A stretch of DNA of 37,681 bases from Chara braunii (GCA_003427395.1 BFEA01000141.1:2413686-2451366), one strand, 5' to 3'; shown: positions 10,298 through 19,650, numbered from the stretch's first letter. Notes: a model not told the origin generated them from the letters alone. Numbers and translations are program-made.

Positions 10298-10723
10298 GTG
10301 GCAACCAACGTTCCTTTCTGCCATAGAGTGGTCACGTCGGTTTTGTGTGGTCGCAAGCTACGAGGAACCCTTGGCGAGGTGGGGAACGCAGGAACGAGGT
10401 GGGGAGGAAGAAAAATGAAGAGGAAGGGTGTGAAAAGAAGTTTGCGGCAACTTAGGAGGCGCATACGGACCTTCAAGCATCTGTGGGGGTTCAAGAGGCT
10501 TCGTACAACTCTTAGGCAGTTGATGGGGAGTGTGATCTACCGGATTGCTTCCCTCGATAGGCATAGCACCATCGCAAGGAGGGGTATAACTGAATATCTA
10601 GGTAGGAGTGAGAGACTCCTATCAAAACTATTAGATTTGATTCTCGGACCAATAGTGAAACAGGTGAGACATGCATCGTGGATGTATAAAAGTAAGGTGA
10701 GAGAAAGGAAAGCGAAAAATTGA
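10298..10723 (+). CDS. Hypothetical basic protein at the 5' end of PLE copy 2
   Basis: A 141-codon open frame; its first codon is GTG, and the first ATG in frame is near 10415 (MKRKGVKRSLRQL). The product is very rich in Arg and Lys (RRRIRTFKHLWGFKRLRTTL) with alternating leucines, as expected for a nucleic-acid-binding helical peptide. I recognise no domain. It lies between the left terminal repeat and the SAP-like region, so it could be the N-terminus of the element protein. Copy 1 homology starts only near its end, so conservation cannot be tested here, and it may be chance. Confidence 0.3.
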   Translation: MATNVPFCHRVVTSVLCGRKLRGTLGEVGNAGTRWGGRKMKRKGVKRSLRQLRRRIRTFKHLWGFKRLRTTLRQLMGSVIYRIASLDRHSTIARRGITEYLGRSERLLSKLLDLILGPIVKQVRHASWMYKSKVRERKAKN

Positions 10724-10895
10724 GGGAAGAAAAGGCAATAGAGCCGCGACTAGAAGCAACGACTATTTCTAACACAAAGAAAGGACATTTTGGTGGCACC
10801 ACTCATCCCACAGGCACTGGCTGAACCCAAGAAGAGTTCTCTGCAATCAAAGGTTTGTCTCATTCGGGAATTGAGAAGTTATATTGCTGAGTCCG

Positions 10896-11249
10896 ATGGA
10901 CAGTAGAAAGAAAGGTAGGAGAGTTGTAGGGCAACATAGAACAGCCGCGAGCCGACCTCCGAAGAAGAATCAGGCAACACGGAAAGGGAAGAAACCAGCA
11001 CCTGAGATCTGTTGGAGCGAGGAGGGATATGCGACACCCAAAAAGACTTGTCCACCGGAGTGTTCGAGGCAGGGACTGATCGAATATGCGCTCACTCAGA
11101 CGAAGATGCTGAGTGGAATGAAGGCGAGTGAAATCAAGAAGATTTGCGATACGGAAGTAGTGGAGTATACTGAGAAAGGTCAGTCCATCCAAGATATCGT
11201 GCAAAGTCGCATAAGGCTGGCTTATGAGAGTTTCTTTGATCGTGAGTAG
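10896..11249 (+). pseudogene. PLE copy 2 SAP-like DNA-binding region
   Basis: The frame is open to the stop at 11247-11249; the first ATG is at 10896. It encodes a Lys/Arg/Pro-rich leader, three Cys (counted from 10884: residues 43, 56 and 60) and a segment at about residues 74-112 (MLSGMKASEIKKICDTEVVE onward) with the pattern of a SAP motif. Copy 1 encodes nearly the same protein. The next 200 bp toward the endonuclease carry stops in all frames in both copies, so this region and the endonuclease are now separate. Whether the ancestor was one polyprotein, two ORFs or spliced is unknown; I tested a GT-AG junction and the phases do not fit. Confidence 0.5.
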
Positions 11250-11471
11250 TAGTCACCGATAAAACCTGGAGTTGAAGGCTTGGAGTAGTTATGACGACTG
11301 AAGACTTGACATCTCTGGAGGCTGCCATACACATCCGGGGGCTCGTTGCAAGGAGGAAATAGATGGAAGTAATTGACTTGCGCACGTTATTCCTACGTAA
11401 CGACGAAAAATGAACTCACATTGTTAGTATTATCACTAACACCGAGAGGATTAATTCCTTAGATCAGAAAG

Positions 11472-11963
11472 GTGATAAGATTTGTGGCGCCAGACAAGGT
11501 GGATGTGAATTTTTCCGGAGTGTATGCCGTGATTAGTCCGATCTGTCGGAGATTCTACATCGGATGTACGGTCAGGAGGATAATCACACGATGGGCAGAG
11601 CACGTCAGGTGCTCGAAGTCAAGCAGCATCGGGAATGCACCAAAACTGCATTCAAGGATGCGTTTTCACGAATGGCAGAACTATGTGGTTCTACCACTCG
11701 TGACGGATGTACAAGATGGCAAAGTAGTTGAGAACGCTTTAATCGTAAGGTTCTCACCTATTTTGAATACGATCGGGCGCGCACCGGAAAGCAAACGGCG
11801 ACGTACAAAGCAACGATCAAGAAATGTGGGTTACAGAAGGAACGAGAGCATCGTGCATTTCATGCACAACGGGAGTAAGTATGCTTCACTGCTAGACCAA
11901 CTCGAGGGCCAGGCAGGGAAGAAAGAGGACATCAATCTCGTCTCCTTTACGAGTCCAAGGTAG
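11472..11963 (+). CDS. GIY-YIG endonuclease domain of a Penelope-like element
   Basis: An uninterrupted 163-codon frame (first codon GTG, so likely an internal part of a larger ancestral ORF). The nuclease signature is complete: GVY at residues 16-18, FYIG at 28-31, an Arg-rich helix (RRIITRW, 35-41), His44, catalytic Glu87 in VVENALIV, and PILN ending at Asn99. GIY-YIG enzymes nick or cut DNA; in PLEs the nick primes reverse transcription at the target. The C-terminal 60 residues are basic. It lies 5' of the RT, the permuted PLE order. This is the only element module without an internal lesion. A stand-alone nuclease gene is possible, but the copied upstream region and downstream RT argue for the PLE. 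Confidence 0.8.
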   Translation: MIRFVAPDKVDVNFSGVYAVISPICRRFYIGCTVRRIITRWAEHVRCSKSSSIGNAPKLHSRMRFHEWQNYVVLPLVTDVQDGKVVENALIVRFSPILNTIGRAPESKRRRTKQRSRNVGYRRNESIVHFMHNGSKYASLLDQLEGQAGKKEDINLVSFTSPR

Positions 11964-11965
11964 TG

Positions 11966-12665
11966 ATGAACCGATGTAGGAAAAAATTGAAGGAGATTAA
12001 GAAGGAGGTGGAGGGGGGTTGTATGTTCAGTATTACAGAAGTCGTGATCGCTGCAACAGGGGTTTTGAGGAATAAGAGAGTACCTTCGTGATCCGTTAGC
12101 ACACCCCTGTCGTGTGAAAGATCTAAATAGGTTGTCGAACAGAAGAATGGTGGCGCTTTTTGGGACAACTGGCCTGTTCTCAAGGAGCTCGACAAGGAGC
12201 TTCCTGCGAGCAAAACTTGCGTGATGCATTTGGGATAAAGGAGAAAAAGTGATTGGTGATAAGGTTGGGTTTTCAACGCACCTGGATCTAGGTGGCGTCA
12301 GGAATCTGTCTGTAAGGATCATATCATCGTCTGTAGTGGATGAAGCTATCCGCTCTCTCGTAATGGAGAGAATGAAGTTAGTCGGTATGCAGGGAAGGAC
12401 GGTAGGAGCGATCATACACAACTTCAAGAGGAAGTTGGAAGGTAATCAAGATGTGTGCACATGCGCAGAATTGCAACTGCAGCGTTATCAAGGGCATGTG
12501 AGGACAAGGCTGGATGATATCCTTGGGCTTCCACGCTTTGTACACAACTCGAGGAATGTGACATGCAGACGGATCTGGCAGCTGATGGAACGGATGATCG
12601 ACGCGATACCAAGGACCTGGAGGGCCAGCGTGCTCCAGATTAAGCGCGATGAAATCAATGCTTGT
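11966..12665 (+). pseudogene. PLE linker region with CxC motif
   Basis: Just after the endonuclease stop, 11966-12090 reads MNRCRKKLKEIKKEVEGGCM onward in a new frame before a stop. After more stops, the frame from 12249 carries a coding-like region containing VCTCAELQLQRYQGHVRTRL, with the two Cys codons at 12456-12458 and 12462-12464. A CxC pair between endonuclease and RT recalls the small zinc motif reported for permuted PLEs; this match is from memory and pattern only. The frame runs into the inverted-repeat insertion at 12667, where it meets a stop at 12717-12719. At least two frameshifts separate this from the endonuclease. Confidence 0.5.
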
Positions 12666-12666
12666 T

Positions 12667-12824
12667 TTAAACCACCAGTACTTCCTAAAATCGTGCCCGG
12701 TAACGCACCACGATTTTAGGAAACGTACGGGCCACTACAGGAGCGCCAATATCCATCCAACTAGAAGCGTTTCGACTCTACTTTTTTCCGCGGCCGATAG
12801 CTGGACCAAGTACTGGTGGTTTAA
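12667..12824. mobile_element. 150-bp MITE-like insertion with TTAA flanks inside PLE
   Basis: TTTAAACCACCAGTACT at 12666-12682 is the exact reverse complement of 12809-12825, so a 17-bp perfect inverted repeat encloses the segment. TTAA stands just outside the ACCACCAGTAC terminus on both sides, as expected for a TTAA target duplication. Inside is a second perfect hairpin (14-bp stem, 12682-12695 with 12709-12722). The same termini bound another segment at 26848-27600, so this is not just a local hairpin. It carries no coding capacity and disrupts the PLE frame. TTAA targets are typical of piggyBac-type transposases, but the termini are not the usual CCY start, so the superfamily is open. Confidence 0.6.
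12682..12722 (+). repeat. 14-bp perfect hairpin inside the MITE-like insertion
   Basis: TTCCTAAAATCGTG (12682-12695) pairs exactly with CACGATTTTAGGAA (12709-12722) around a 13-base loop. The stem directly follows the left terminal repeat. Confidence 0.75.
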
Positions 12825-12825
12825 A

Positions 12826-14207
12826 TCAGGGGCCACTCCTGCCGCTATGACAGAACAGCAGGTGGAAAAGGAAATGCACCAGCTGCAGGATCTGGTTCTG
12901 GTTCCTCTCGATAGGAACCCAAGGGCTACGCTTGTAATTTGTCCAGTCTTGCACTTTCACGCATTCCAAATGTCCTTCACCTGGAACACTGGATTCTGGA
13001 GCATGAAGGAGCCCAAGAAAACGATACTGGCCACATCGAAGGCAGCTTACAAGGAAGCCGGACTCGAGCAAGTGGCCACGTGGTGCTCATGTGGGAAGTT
13101 GGGATGGGCGTATGTGATCCGGAAGGACAGATCTGGTACGATGGAGACTGATTTCTCCATCATGGTCCGAACCATCCCGAACAGCTAGTGCAAGGATGGG
13201 GAGGGCAATGAGGTACATACTCCTAGGATTGCCAACAGCATGCCACTTCAGCTTAAAGTCTACCGATGAGCTGAGGCTTGCCATGACCAGAGCGGTAAGC
13301 TGGCGACACAGTCATAGCTAGGAGTTATGACATCAAGGACATGTTCGCCAAGCTCCTGCACACAGACATACCGTCAGCAGCAGAATGGCTGATGCACACT
13401 TATGAGCACCGGGGGCTGGCTGCAGCTAAGGTAAGTGTTTGAGGGAAGGGTTGTAAGACGGCTAGAACAACAGGGAAAGAAGGTGGTTTTGTCTGTCTCA
13501 CGTTCTCTCGGATAATGAAGATTGCAGCATATGAATTGAGTCACACCTGTACGGTGTGTGAAAGGGAGAGTGTACAGACAGGTGTTCGGTATCCCAATGG
13601 GAAAGCACTCATCATCCTCTCTGGCAAATTTGTTATGCGCGAGGTCAGAATTTGTATTTCTCTCATCACTAGGCAATGACCAACGTCTAATGGCCGGGGT
13701 CAGGATGGTGGATGACGTTTCTATTCTCGTCTCCTTCAACTCGGCAACCTCCATGAGTTACCTGAGAATTCTTCGGATTATTCATCAGTTTGAGCTATGC
13801 CATCTGGAAAGCCTAAACTGGTTAGAAAAGATAATGATTGGAACATTTGGGATTTTCTCGGGTGTAAGTTAATGGTGGAACCAAGCCCAGTGAAAGTGCA
13901 TATTTTTCCAAGGACTAAGAATCAGAAATGGTTGAGCAAGCATGGGAAGATCCGCTTCCAATCGATGCAGGACTTCCAGCCTTGTTCAGTCAAGAAGGTA
14001 AAACAGGTGACGTTGACTGCATCAATGTTACGACTGTGGAGATCAGCCACAGATGACGATGCTGCTCTTGCCTCTAAAGATTGCCTCCAGGTTCCCCCCG
14101 GAGTTCTTCTTCTCATCCTTGGCACAGTTTGCCAACGTGGTGCCACTGGCAGGTGGTTCCTGGAAATCTCCGATTTCCCAGACCCCCACCAGAGGATCAA
14201 TAGATAG
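12826..14207 (+). pseudogene. Penelope-like reverse transcriptase, broken
   Basis: Motifs appear in the order expected for PLE RT but in three frames. Near 12895-12945 is LVLVPLDRNPRATLVICPV, resembling the DKG block before the fingers. At 13323 onward SYDIKDMFAKLLHTDIP is motif A with its catalytic Asp (13329-13331). A TGA at 13440-13442 interrupts, then YRQVFGIPMGKHSSSSLANL is the PLE/telomerase-like motif B. RMVDDVSILV holds the catalytic Asp pair (13711-13716). From 13797, in another frame, NIWDFLGCKLMVE and the SMQDFQPCSVKKVKQ thumb region complete it. Frameshifts lie between 13188 and 13323, near 13558 and near 13797. The VDD catalytic motif and the GIPMG block separate this RT from the gypsy YLDD type. 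Its function would be target-primed cDNA synthesis. Confidence 0.75.
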
Positions 14208-15899
14208 CTGGCGCATATGGCGTACCAGAGTTCCTCTCAGCGTATTCCTTCGAGTGTAAGGTGTTTTTGATCCCGTTTTTCGGAGGGTTTGGTGATCATC
14301 TGTCTGTAATTTTTGATATGGGCCAGCAGGTACTGGAGAAAATTCTGATCCATAGGTAACAAAGTTTTTTGGGCACAACTGTCAGATAACAGACGAGTGT
14401 GGTACGCGGGGAGAAAAAGATATTGAAACGGTTTTCACCTTTTGCAGTGTAGATGCAGATCCCAGGGTTCGATCCCTAGACCTCATCCTACCCATGTACA
14501 GTATCTGTGTAGACCCGAGAGTTGAACCTGTGACCTGTGTATTCGTAGACAGTTGGTAGGTCTGTCATAGGTCCGTAGGTAGCAGGGGTTCGATCTGTAG
14601 GTCTATAGAGTAGAAGTCTTAGCAAGTTCCAGAAGTCTAGCTGTAGTCCTTCTAGAAGGTCGGCAAGTGGGCAAGTGGTCAAGTGGCGAGGCAAGTGGTG
14701 GACTAAACTGCAGTGCAATCACAGTACGACGACGGTAGGATAGCAGTGAGTCCACAGACAGTCAGCGGTAAGGTCCAGTCAGTCCCAGTCCGGTCCAGCA
14801 AGTACCACGGGGAACTGTGCACACCATGGGCCGATGGCAAAGGGCAGACCAACGAGTTTCCGAAGTATAAATCAAGAGGCAGCGCCCAGCCTTTCATTCA
14901 TTCCTGCGTGAGCCATGCGGAAGCGCTGTCAGAGCGACTTGTGCAAGGAGGTCTGCAGTGAGCCCGGAGGACGCAGTGAGCGAGAGAGGAGGAGCTTAGT
15001 ATAGCGATAGGGTAGAGGCCGCCATAGCTGCCATAGCTGCAGATAGTGTGAAGTGTGTGTGTATGTGCAAGTGTTCAGAGTGACGCGTGTGGGATATCCA
15101 GGGTGATCCGGTGTGTGTGAGCAGTGAGTTGTTTGGGCGCTGAGACGCCATAGCCAGTTGAAAGTGAACTCGTATCTGGAAGCCATATCTCTGAGTAGTG
15201 AGTGGGCGCATGTCGCCAGTTGCTGTGCTGCTGTTTACATGCGTGAAAAGTGTGAACGAGAACGAGTCTGATTGCAATATCGAATTCGGTATGTAATTGG
15301 TTATAAGAGCTAGATACAGCATGGGTAGCAAGAAGTGGTTGAAGTAAATAGGAGGAAGGGAATGGGAAAAAAAAAAGAAAAAAAAGAAAAAAGCAGTTTT
15401 TGAGAGAGGATGGGGCATGGTCCAACTGGTACCGGCTTTTTGAGCACCTGCTGTCTGCTACCAGACTCGATTTCGGGCCCCCGTAGTCTTAGCTGACAAA
15501 CCGCTACTCGGAACTAGGACTGTTTTTTGGGCCCGGATCTGGTGAATAGAGAGTCGTGCTGATGACTTATGTATATATCACGAGCACAACGTGCGATCTG
15601 CACTTCACAAGCAGTAAAGTTATACTCCTTTGAGTCGGGATGGATATGCAAGGCAGGGACAGGGCAACGAGCAGGGAGACGGCCTATCATGCTGTTGAGT
15701 TTTTGGACGAAGCCATGAATTGAGGGAGAGAGGTAAGGAGATGGTGGGATAGAGCGAAGTAGGTGAATGCGCTGAGCTATAAAGATGAGATGACTCATTT
15801 GGGAAGGTAGTCTGGTCCTCCTGAAGAGACTTGGTGTACGCAGAAGCTGAAATGCGTCAAGGATGGCGTATGTTTTTTCAGCGGTGTTTGGTGGAGATG
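14208..15899 (+). other. 3' noncoding part of PLE copy 2
   Basis: About 1.7 kb without a recognised gene between the RT and the right terminal repeat. It holds a tRNA-T-arm-like motif array (14455-14640), a purine run (15365-15393) and GTGTG-rich sequence near 15050-15120. Open frames on the minus strand (such as 15903-15514, 129 codons) have no recognisable motif. A hammerhead-like core was looked for by eye, because PLE terminal repeats often carry one, and was not found. Confidence 0.5.
14455..14640 (+). repeat. Degenerate repeat with pol III B-box-like motif
   Basis: GGTTCGATCCC at 14466-14476 matches the pol III B-box consensus and sits in a short stem (AGGG/CCCT) like a tRNA T-arm. Related stretches follow near 14520 (GAGAGTTGAACCTGTGACC) and near 14583 (GCAGGGGTTCGATCTGTAGG), suggesting three degenerate units of roughly 60 bp. 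No A-box or full cloverleaf was found, so this is not called a tRNA gene. Confidence 0.35.
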
Positions 15900-15980
15900 A
15901 CAAGTGGTATAATGTTGCATCTTCATGTGTTATCTCCGCTCTCCGTGTGACAGGATTGTCTGTTCTTTGCCCTTAATTCT
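15900..15980 (+). repeat. Right 81-bp direct repeat of PLE copy 2
   Basis: Same orientation as 10209-10289, 75 of 81 identical. It ends directly against a TTC/GA microsatellite, whereas the left copy runs into the 5' region of the element. Confidence 0.8.
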
Positions 15981-16040
15981 TCTTCTTCTTTTTCTTTTTC
16001 TTCTTCTTCTTCTTTCAGAGAGAGAGAGAGAGAGAGAGAG
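15981..16040. repeat. (TTC)n / (GA)n microsatellite
   Basis: TTC and TTTTC runs followed by about eleven GA dinucleotides up to 16040. Confidence 0.85.
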
Positions 16041-17509
16041 GTTACAGGCAGAGGTTACACCAGGCTATGAGGCCCAGGGTCTGATTCGACATTTTTGTGG
16101 CAGACATTGATTGGCCATTCGGCAGGGAGACTATTTTTGGACTTCACTATCGCAATCTGCGTCCTCTCCTTCATCTCCATCTTCGTCTTGCCCCTCCTCC
16201 CTCACTTCATCCGTGGTATCTCCCCATGTGTGTGTGCAAGGAGGGACCTTTTCTTCCATGTATGCGGTCCCTCCTCCCCTCTCACATGTGTGATGTGTGA
16301 TGGTTGAGTCGCACAGGTCAGGTCATATCTTTGAGTCTTCCGCTGCGCTACATTGTGCTATTTTCGTATGTATCTGGATGTACATTGCTTGTGCATGCTT
16401 CGCTGATGCTGCATTGTCCATTCGAGTTCTTTTCGTCACTTTGCGGATCCTTTGGCTCCATACATCGCCCGATCGAGCATGTATCAGTGAGACAGAAGAG
16501 GAAAGACAGAGAAAAGGACGGTGGATGGAAAGCAAGGAGTGTGGAATACAGATAACAGGACAGGGAAGGATAAGTGAAGACTCTGTGCATGTATATATAC
16601 CCGTACGTACATATTTGTCCATGTGCACATATATATGTCTGACAAATCGAAGTATGTCATCCTACTAGGTACTGGATACATGCATGCATGTATCCCGGGC
16701 CTTCAAAGAACTGCTGGACTACTAAATGCCCCGAGAATCTGACAAAAACATTTCCGGATGTTTAAACAAACAGCAACAAAAAGGAAAAATTCAAGAGCAG
16801 ACACAAAGGTCTTGGAAAAGGAAAAGAAAGAAAAGAGTTAAAAGAAACATGGCACAACATGAGTTTTGACCGGAATTCACAACCCCACAGTTGTGGAAGA
16901 AGGGCAATAATGCAAAGATAACACAAATTGAACAAGAAACAAAAGCTGTGCTGTGTTTCCTAGCATTCACTTGTCCCATATTCCCTCGCTGCTTGCCTAG
17001 GCCTTCCCTCACCTCTGACTGACTATGCTTTGGCTTTCAGGAGGCCATGTCCTGAATCATGGGCACTTTCAGCCAACTCTTTACACTTTCTGGTCTTCCT
17101 TTATTCAGTATAAACAAAGAAAGAGCCATCAAAACAAGCAATCCAAGCCATAATTTGCAAAATATCTCACATTTTCTCACAAAAGGAAAAAACTGGCGCA
17201 GACTGCCCAATTTGAGAGGTCATCACCCCGTTCCATGCCCCCCCCCTCCCCTCTTTCTCAAACCATCATCAGACACTAGAAGAACAAGAGAACTTCATCC
17301 AATGGGATTCCAAACAGTACAACACCAACACCGCTCCCACTCAACAGCCTGGGGGTTTCCTATTTTTCCGACGTTTCTGCATGAGAGCCAGCCCATCTCG
17401 AATAGTTGTTAAAATTGCTGTAAGCTGCCCTGAACACTGCCTCACTCAATCTGCTGGTGCTGGAGAAAATGATCAACGGGAAGGAACAAACAATATCTAA
17501 ATTCACAGA
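16041..17509. other. No supported gene
   Basis: The open frames around 16297-16668 overlap on both strands, are Cys/Ser-rich by chance composition and carry no motif I know. No retrotransposon domain is visible. A C-rich run lies near 17239-17252. Confidence 0.55.
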
Positions 17510-17704
17510 GTTGGGCTGATGCTCTGCCATCTCCATGCGCTGGGTTGAGAAGCTGCTCTGCCATTTCGAGGCACTGACTTGACATGCTGCCCTTTCATCT
17601 CGATCCTGAGTTGAGATCCTGCTCTGCCACCTCGGTCCACTGAGTTGAGACGCTGCTCCATCATCTCAATGCACTGAGTTGAGATGCTACTCCGCAATGC
17701 ACAC
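17510..17704. repeat. 34-bp minisatellite, about 5.7 units
   Basis: Degenerate head-to-tail units such as GTTGAGAAGCTGCTCTGCCA and GTTGAGACGCTGCTCCATCA start near 17510, 17544, 17578, 17610, 17644 and 17678. Most are 34 bp, one is 32 bp. The minus strand is open across them (17742-17503), giving a repetitive peptide, which I take to be a by-product. Confidence 0.75.
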
Positions 17705-17789
17705 ACCTCTAACAAGTCCTTCCTCCAAGTCACTTTTACCATTTACACAGGGATAGAGACTACTGATACGAGCTCTGTAGACCAACTGC

Positions 17790-17926
17790 ACATCCCCTTC
17801 CTTGTTTGACATTCAACAACAATGTTGTGAACCTGAATGGTCATAACGACAGATCGTGGAATTCACATGATCCACCCTCAACCCCCAATTCCCCCTTCTC
17901 CTTCCTCCTCCTCCTCCTCCTCCTCC

Positions 17927-17995
<69 letters not shown>

Positions 17996-18176
17996 ACACA
18001 CACACACTCTACACACACTCTACACACACTCTACACACACACACACACAACTGCACATCCCCTTCCTTGTTTGACATTCAACAACAATGTTGTGAACCTG
18101 AATGGTCATAACGACAGACAGTGGAATTCACATGATCCACCCTCAACCCCCAATTCCACCTTCTCCTTCCTCCTCC
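17790..18176. repeat. ~260-bp tandem duplication containing TCC/TC/CA microsatellites
   Basis: The segment CTGCACATCCCCTTCCTTGT... begins near 17788 and again near 18049, with almost identical sequence through the TCCTCC run that ends at the gap. Between them lie TCC (17903-17926), TC (to 17948) and CA (to 18049, interrupted by CTCTA) tracts. The second unit is cut off by the N gap. Confidence 0.8.
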
Positions 18177-18448
18177 NNNNNNNNNNNNNNNNNNNNNNNN
18201 NNNNNNNNNNNNNNNNNNNNNNNNNNNNNNNNNNNNNNNNNNNNNNNNNNNNNNNNNNNNNNNNNNNNNNNNNNNNNNNNNNNNNNNNNNNNNNNNNNNN
18301 NNNNNNNNNNNNNNNNNNNNNNNNNNNNNNNNNNNNNNNNNNNNNNNNNNNNNNNNNNNNNNNNNNNNNNNNNNNNNNNNNNNNNNNNNNNNNNNNNNNN
18401 NNNNNNNNNNNNNNNNNNNNNNNNNNNNNNNNNNNNNNNNNNNNNNNN
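18177..18448. other. Assembly gap of 272 N
   Basis: Unknown bases. The gap opens after a TCC run and closes in a CA run, so it most likely hides another unit of the duplicated TCC/TC/CA block. Confidence 0.95.
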
Positions 18449-18508
<60 letters not shown>

Positions 18509-18540
18509 ACACGCGCGCACACACACCCACACCCACACAC
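18449..18540. repeat. (CA)n microsatellite
   Basis: About 28 CA dinucleotides after the gap, then a degenerate CACGCGCGCACACACACCC part. Confidence 0.9.
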
Positions 18541-19412
18541 ACATCTGCCTGACGGAGGAAAAGGTGACAAGGTAACCGAGTCACTCACTCACAGACAAGT
18601 TGATCAGAGAACCTGACAATCTGGCAACCTGTGGCGGTTACAGATTCAAGCTTCCACCATGATGAATCTTCTCTGAAAGCCCTATTGTTGACGTTTTTCA
18701 CAGCTACTACTGGTTTTTGGCACAGGCAGTGCCATCCCCCTACCATTACTCACCCATCTACCCCCACAGCATGATGATCATCATCATTATTCCATCTTTA
18801 CTTTGTCCTCTCCTACTTGCTCTTAGAAGAATAGAAGATTGAATGATATACACAAGCCCCCCCTCCATGATTACCGCATCATGTATTTGAGAATGCTTCG
18901 TAGCAAGTTAGCTGAGCTCACTAGCTCACATGCGGAGATGTCGCAGCTGACCTCTTGAGCAGCACGGAGCCTGAAATCCATCGGAAGGCCATGCCTGAAC
19001 GAGGGCCACTACTCTCGACTGATGCTGATCCTGAGCAATTATCACTGCAATTACTTGCTGTGCCCTGCCCCAGGTTAGCTGCTAACAAATCGCGCTCGCC
19101 ATGCAATCTGGTGCAAACTCCAATCTGAGACCGCCTGAAATTCCATGTGTGCAGTGTCATATCTGCAGTCCGACTGGCCAAACAGCAAGGAAACCAAAAC
19201 ACAGGATCGAGTAAGAATCAGTCCTATTCCAAGCAAACCACTAGAGCCAATCAGGCCAACAATACATAACCCAACCCAGGAAGACGAAAAAGAAAAAGTC
19301 AAGTGCCTGTCAGTCCTTCGAATCCCTATGCCAATTCAGACCAGCCATGACGGGGTGAATTATGAAAGGCTGCAAAATCCTGTGAGCATTGGTTGCCGTG
19401 CAACGACGAAAG
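18541..19412. other. No supported gene
   Basis: No recognisable coding motif or RNA gene. The short open frames at 18921-19432 on both strands overlap and look accidental. Confidence 0.5.
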
Positions 19413-19518
19413 GAAGCCTGGTTCTTAGATAAAAAAATGATAAAAATCTTAGAGTCGAACCGAAGCCTGGTTCTTAACTGCTTACATAACAATCATCAAA
19501 ATCTTAGAGTTGAATAAG
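19413..19518. repeat. Imperfect tandem repeat, two units of ~49 and ~57 bp
   Basis: Both units start GAAGCCTGGTTCTTA (19413 and 19462) and end in AAAATCTTAGAGT. A/T-rich indels separate them. Confidence 0.65.
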
Positions 19519-19650
19519 AAGATCATCTGGTAAGAACTTCGTTACAGATATTTGCAATTACTCGAAATAAAAAATACAGAAAGACTTCCAAGCCAAACAG
19601 CCCAATTACCACTTATGGTATATTTATTATTTAGTATAAGCAAGTTCTAC

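Larger units (their letters stand above)
10209..15980 (+). mobile_element. Penelope-like element copy 2 with N-terminal GIY-YIG endonuclease
   Basis: A 5.77-kb unit bounded by 81-bp direct repeats. In order on the plus strand it holds a basic ORF, a SAP-like region, an intact GIY-YIG endonuclease frame, a region with a CxC pair, and an RT with PLE/telomerase-type motifs (GIPMG block, VDD catalytic motif), then about 1.7 kb of noncoding 3' sequence. In most described PLEs the endonuclease is C-terminal; N-terminal placement is the permuted (Naiad/Chlamys) arrangement known from the green lineage, protists and invertebrates. Domain order is read directly; assignment to that group is from motif pattern. 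The RT part has at least three frame changes and one stop, so the copy is dead. A 150-bp inverted-repeat insertion sits at 12667-12824. Confidence 0.8.

Noticed and set aside
14466-14476. tRNA gene
   Set aside because: Only the T-arm/B-box-like part exists; no acceptor stem, A-box or anticodon arm.
15551-15600. CTGATGA as a hammerhead ribozyme core
   Set aside because: The required GAAA and pairing helices are missing.
15514-15903. 129-codon minus-strand frame at the PLE 3' end
   Set aside because: Antisense to the element, no motif, and it runs into the terminal repeat.
16297-16668. Overlapping open frames on both strands
   Set aside because: Mutually overlapping, no motif, typical chance frames in noncoding DNA.
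17510-17704. CRISPR-like array
   Set aside because: Repeats are contiguous with no unique spacers, so it is a minisatellite in eukaryotic DNA.
17806-18584. Long open frames across the CA repeats and N gap
   Set aside because: Made of microsatellite codons and unknown bases; not genes.
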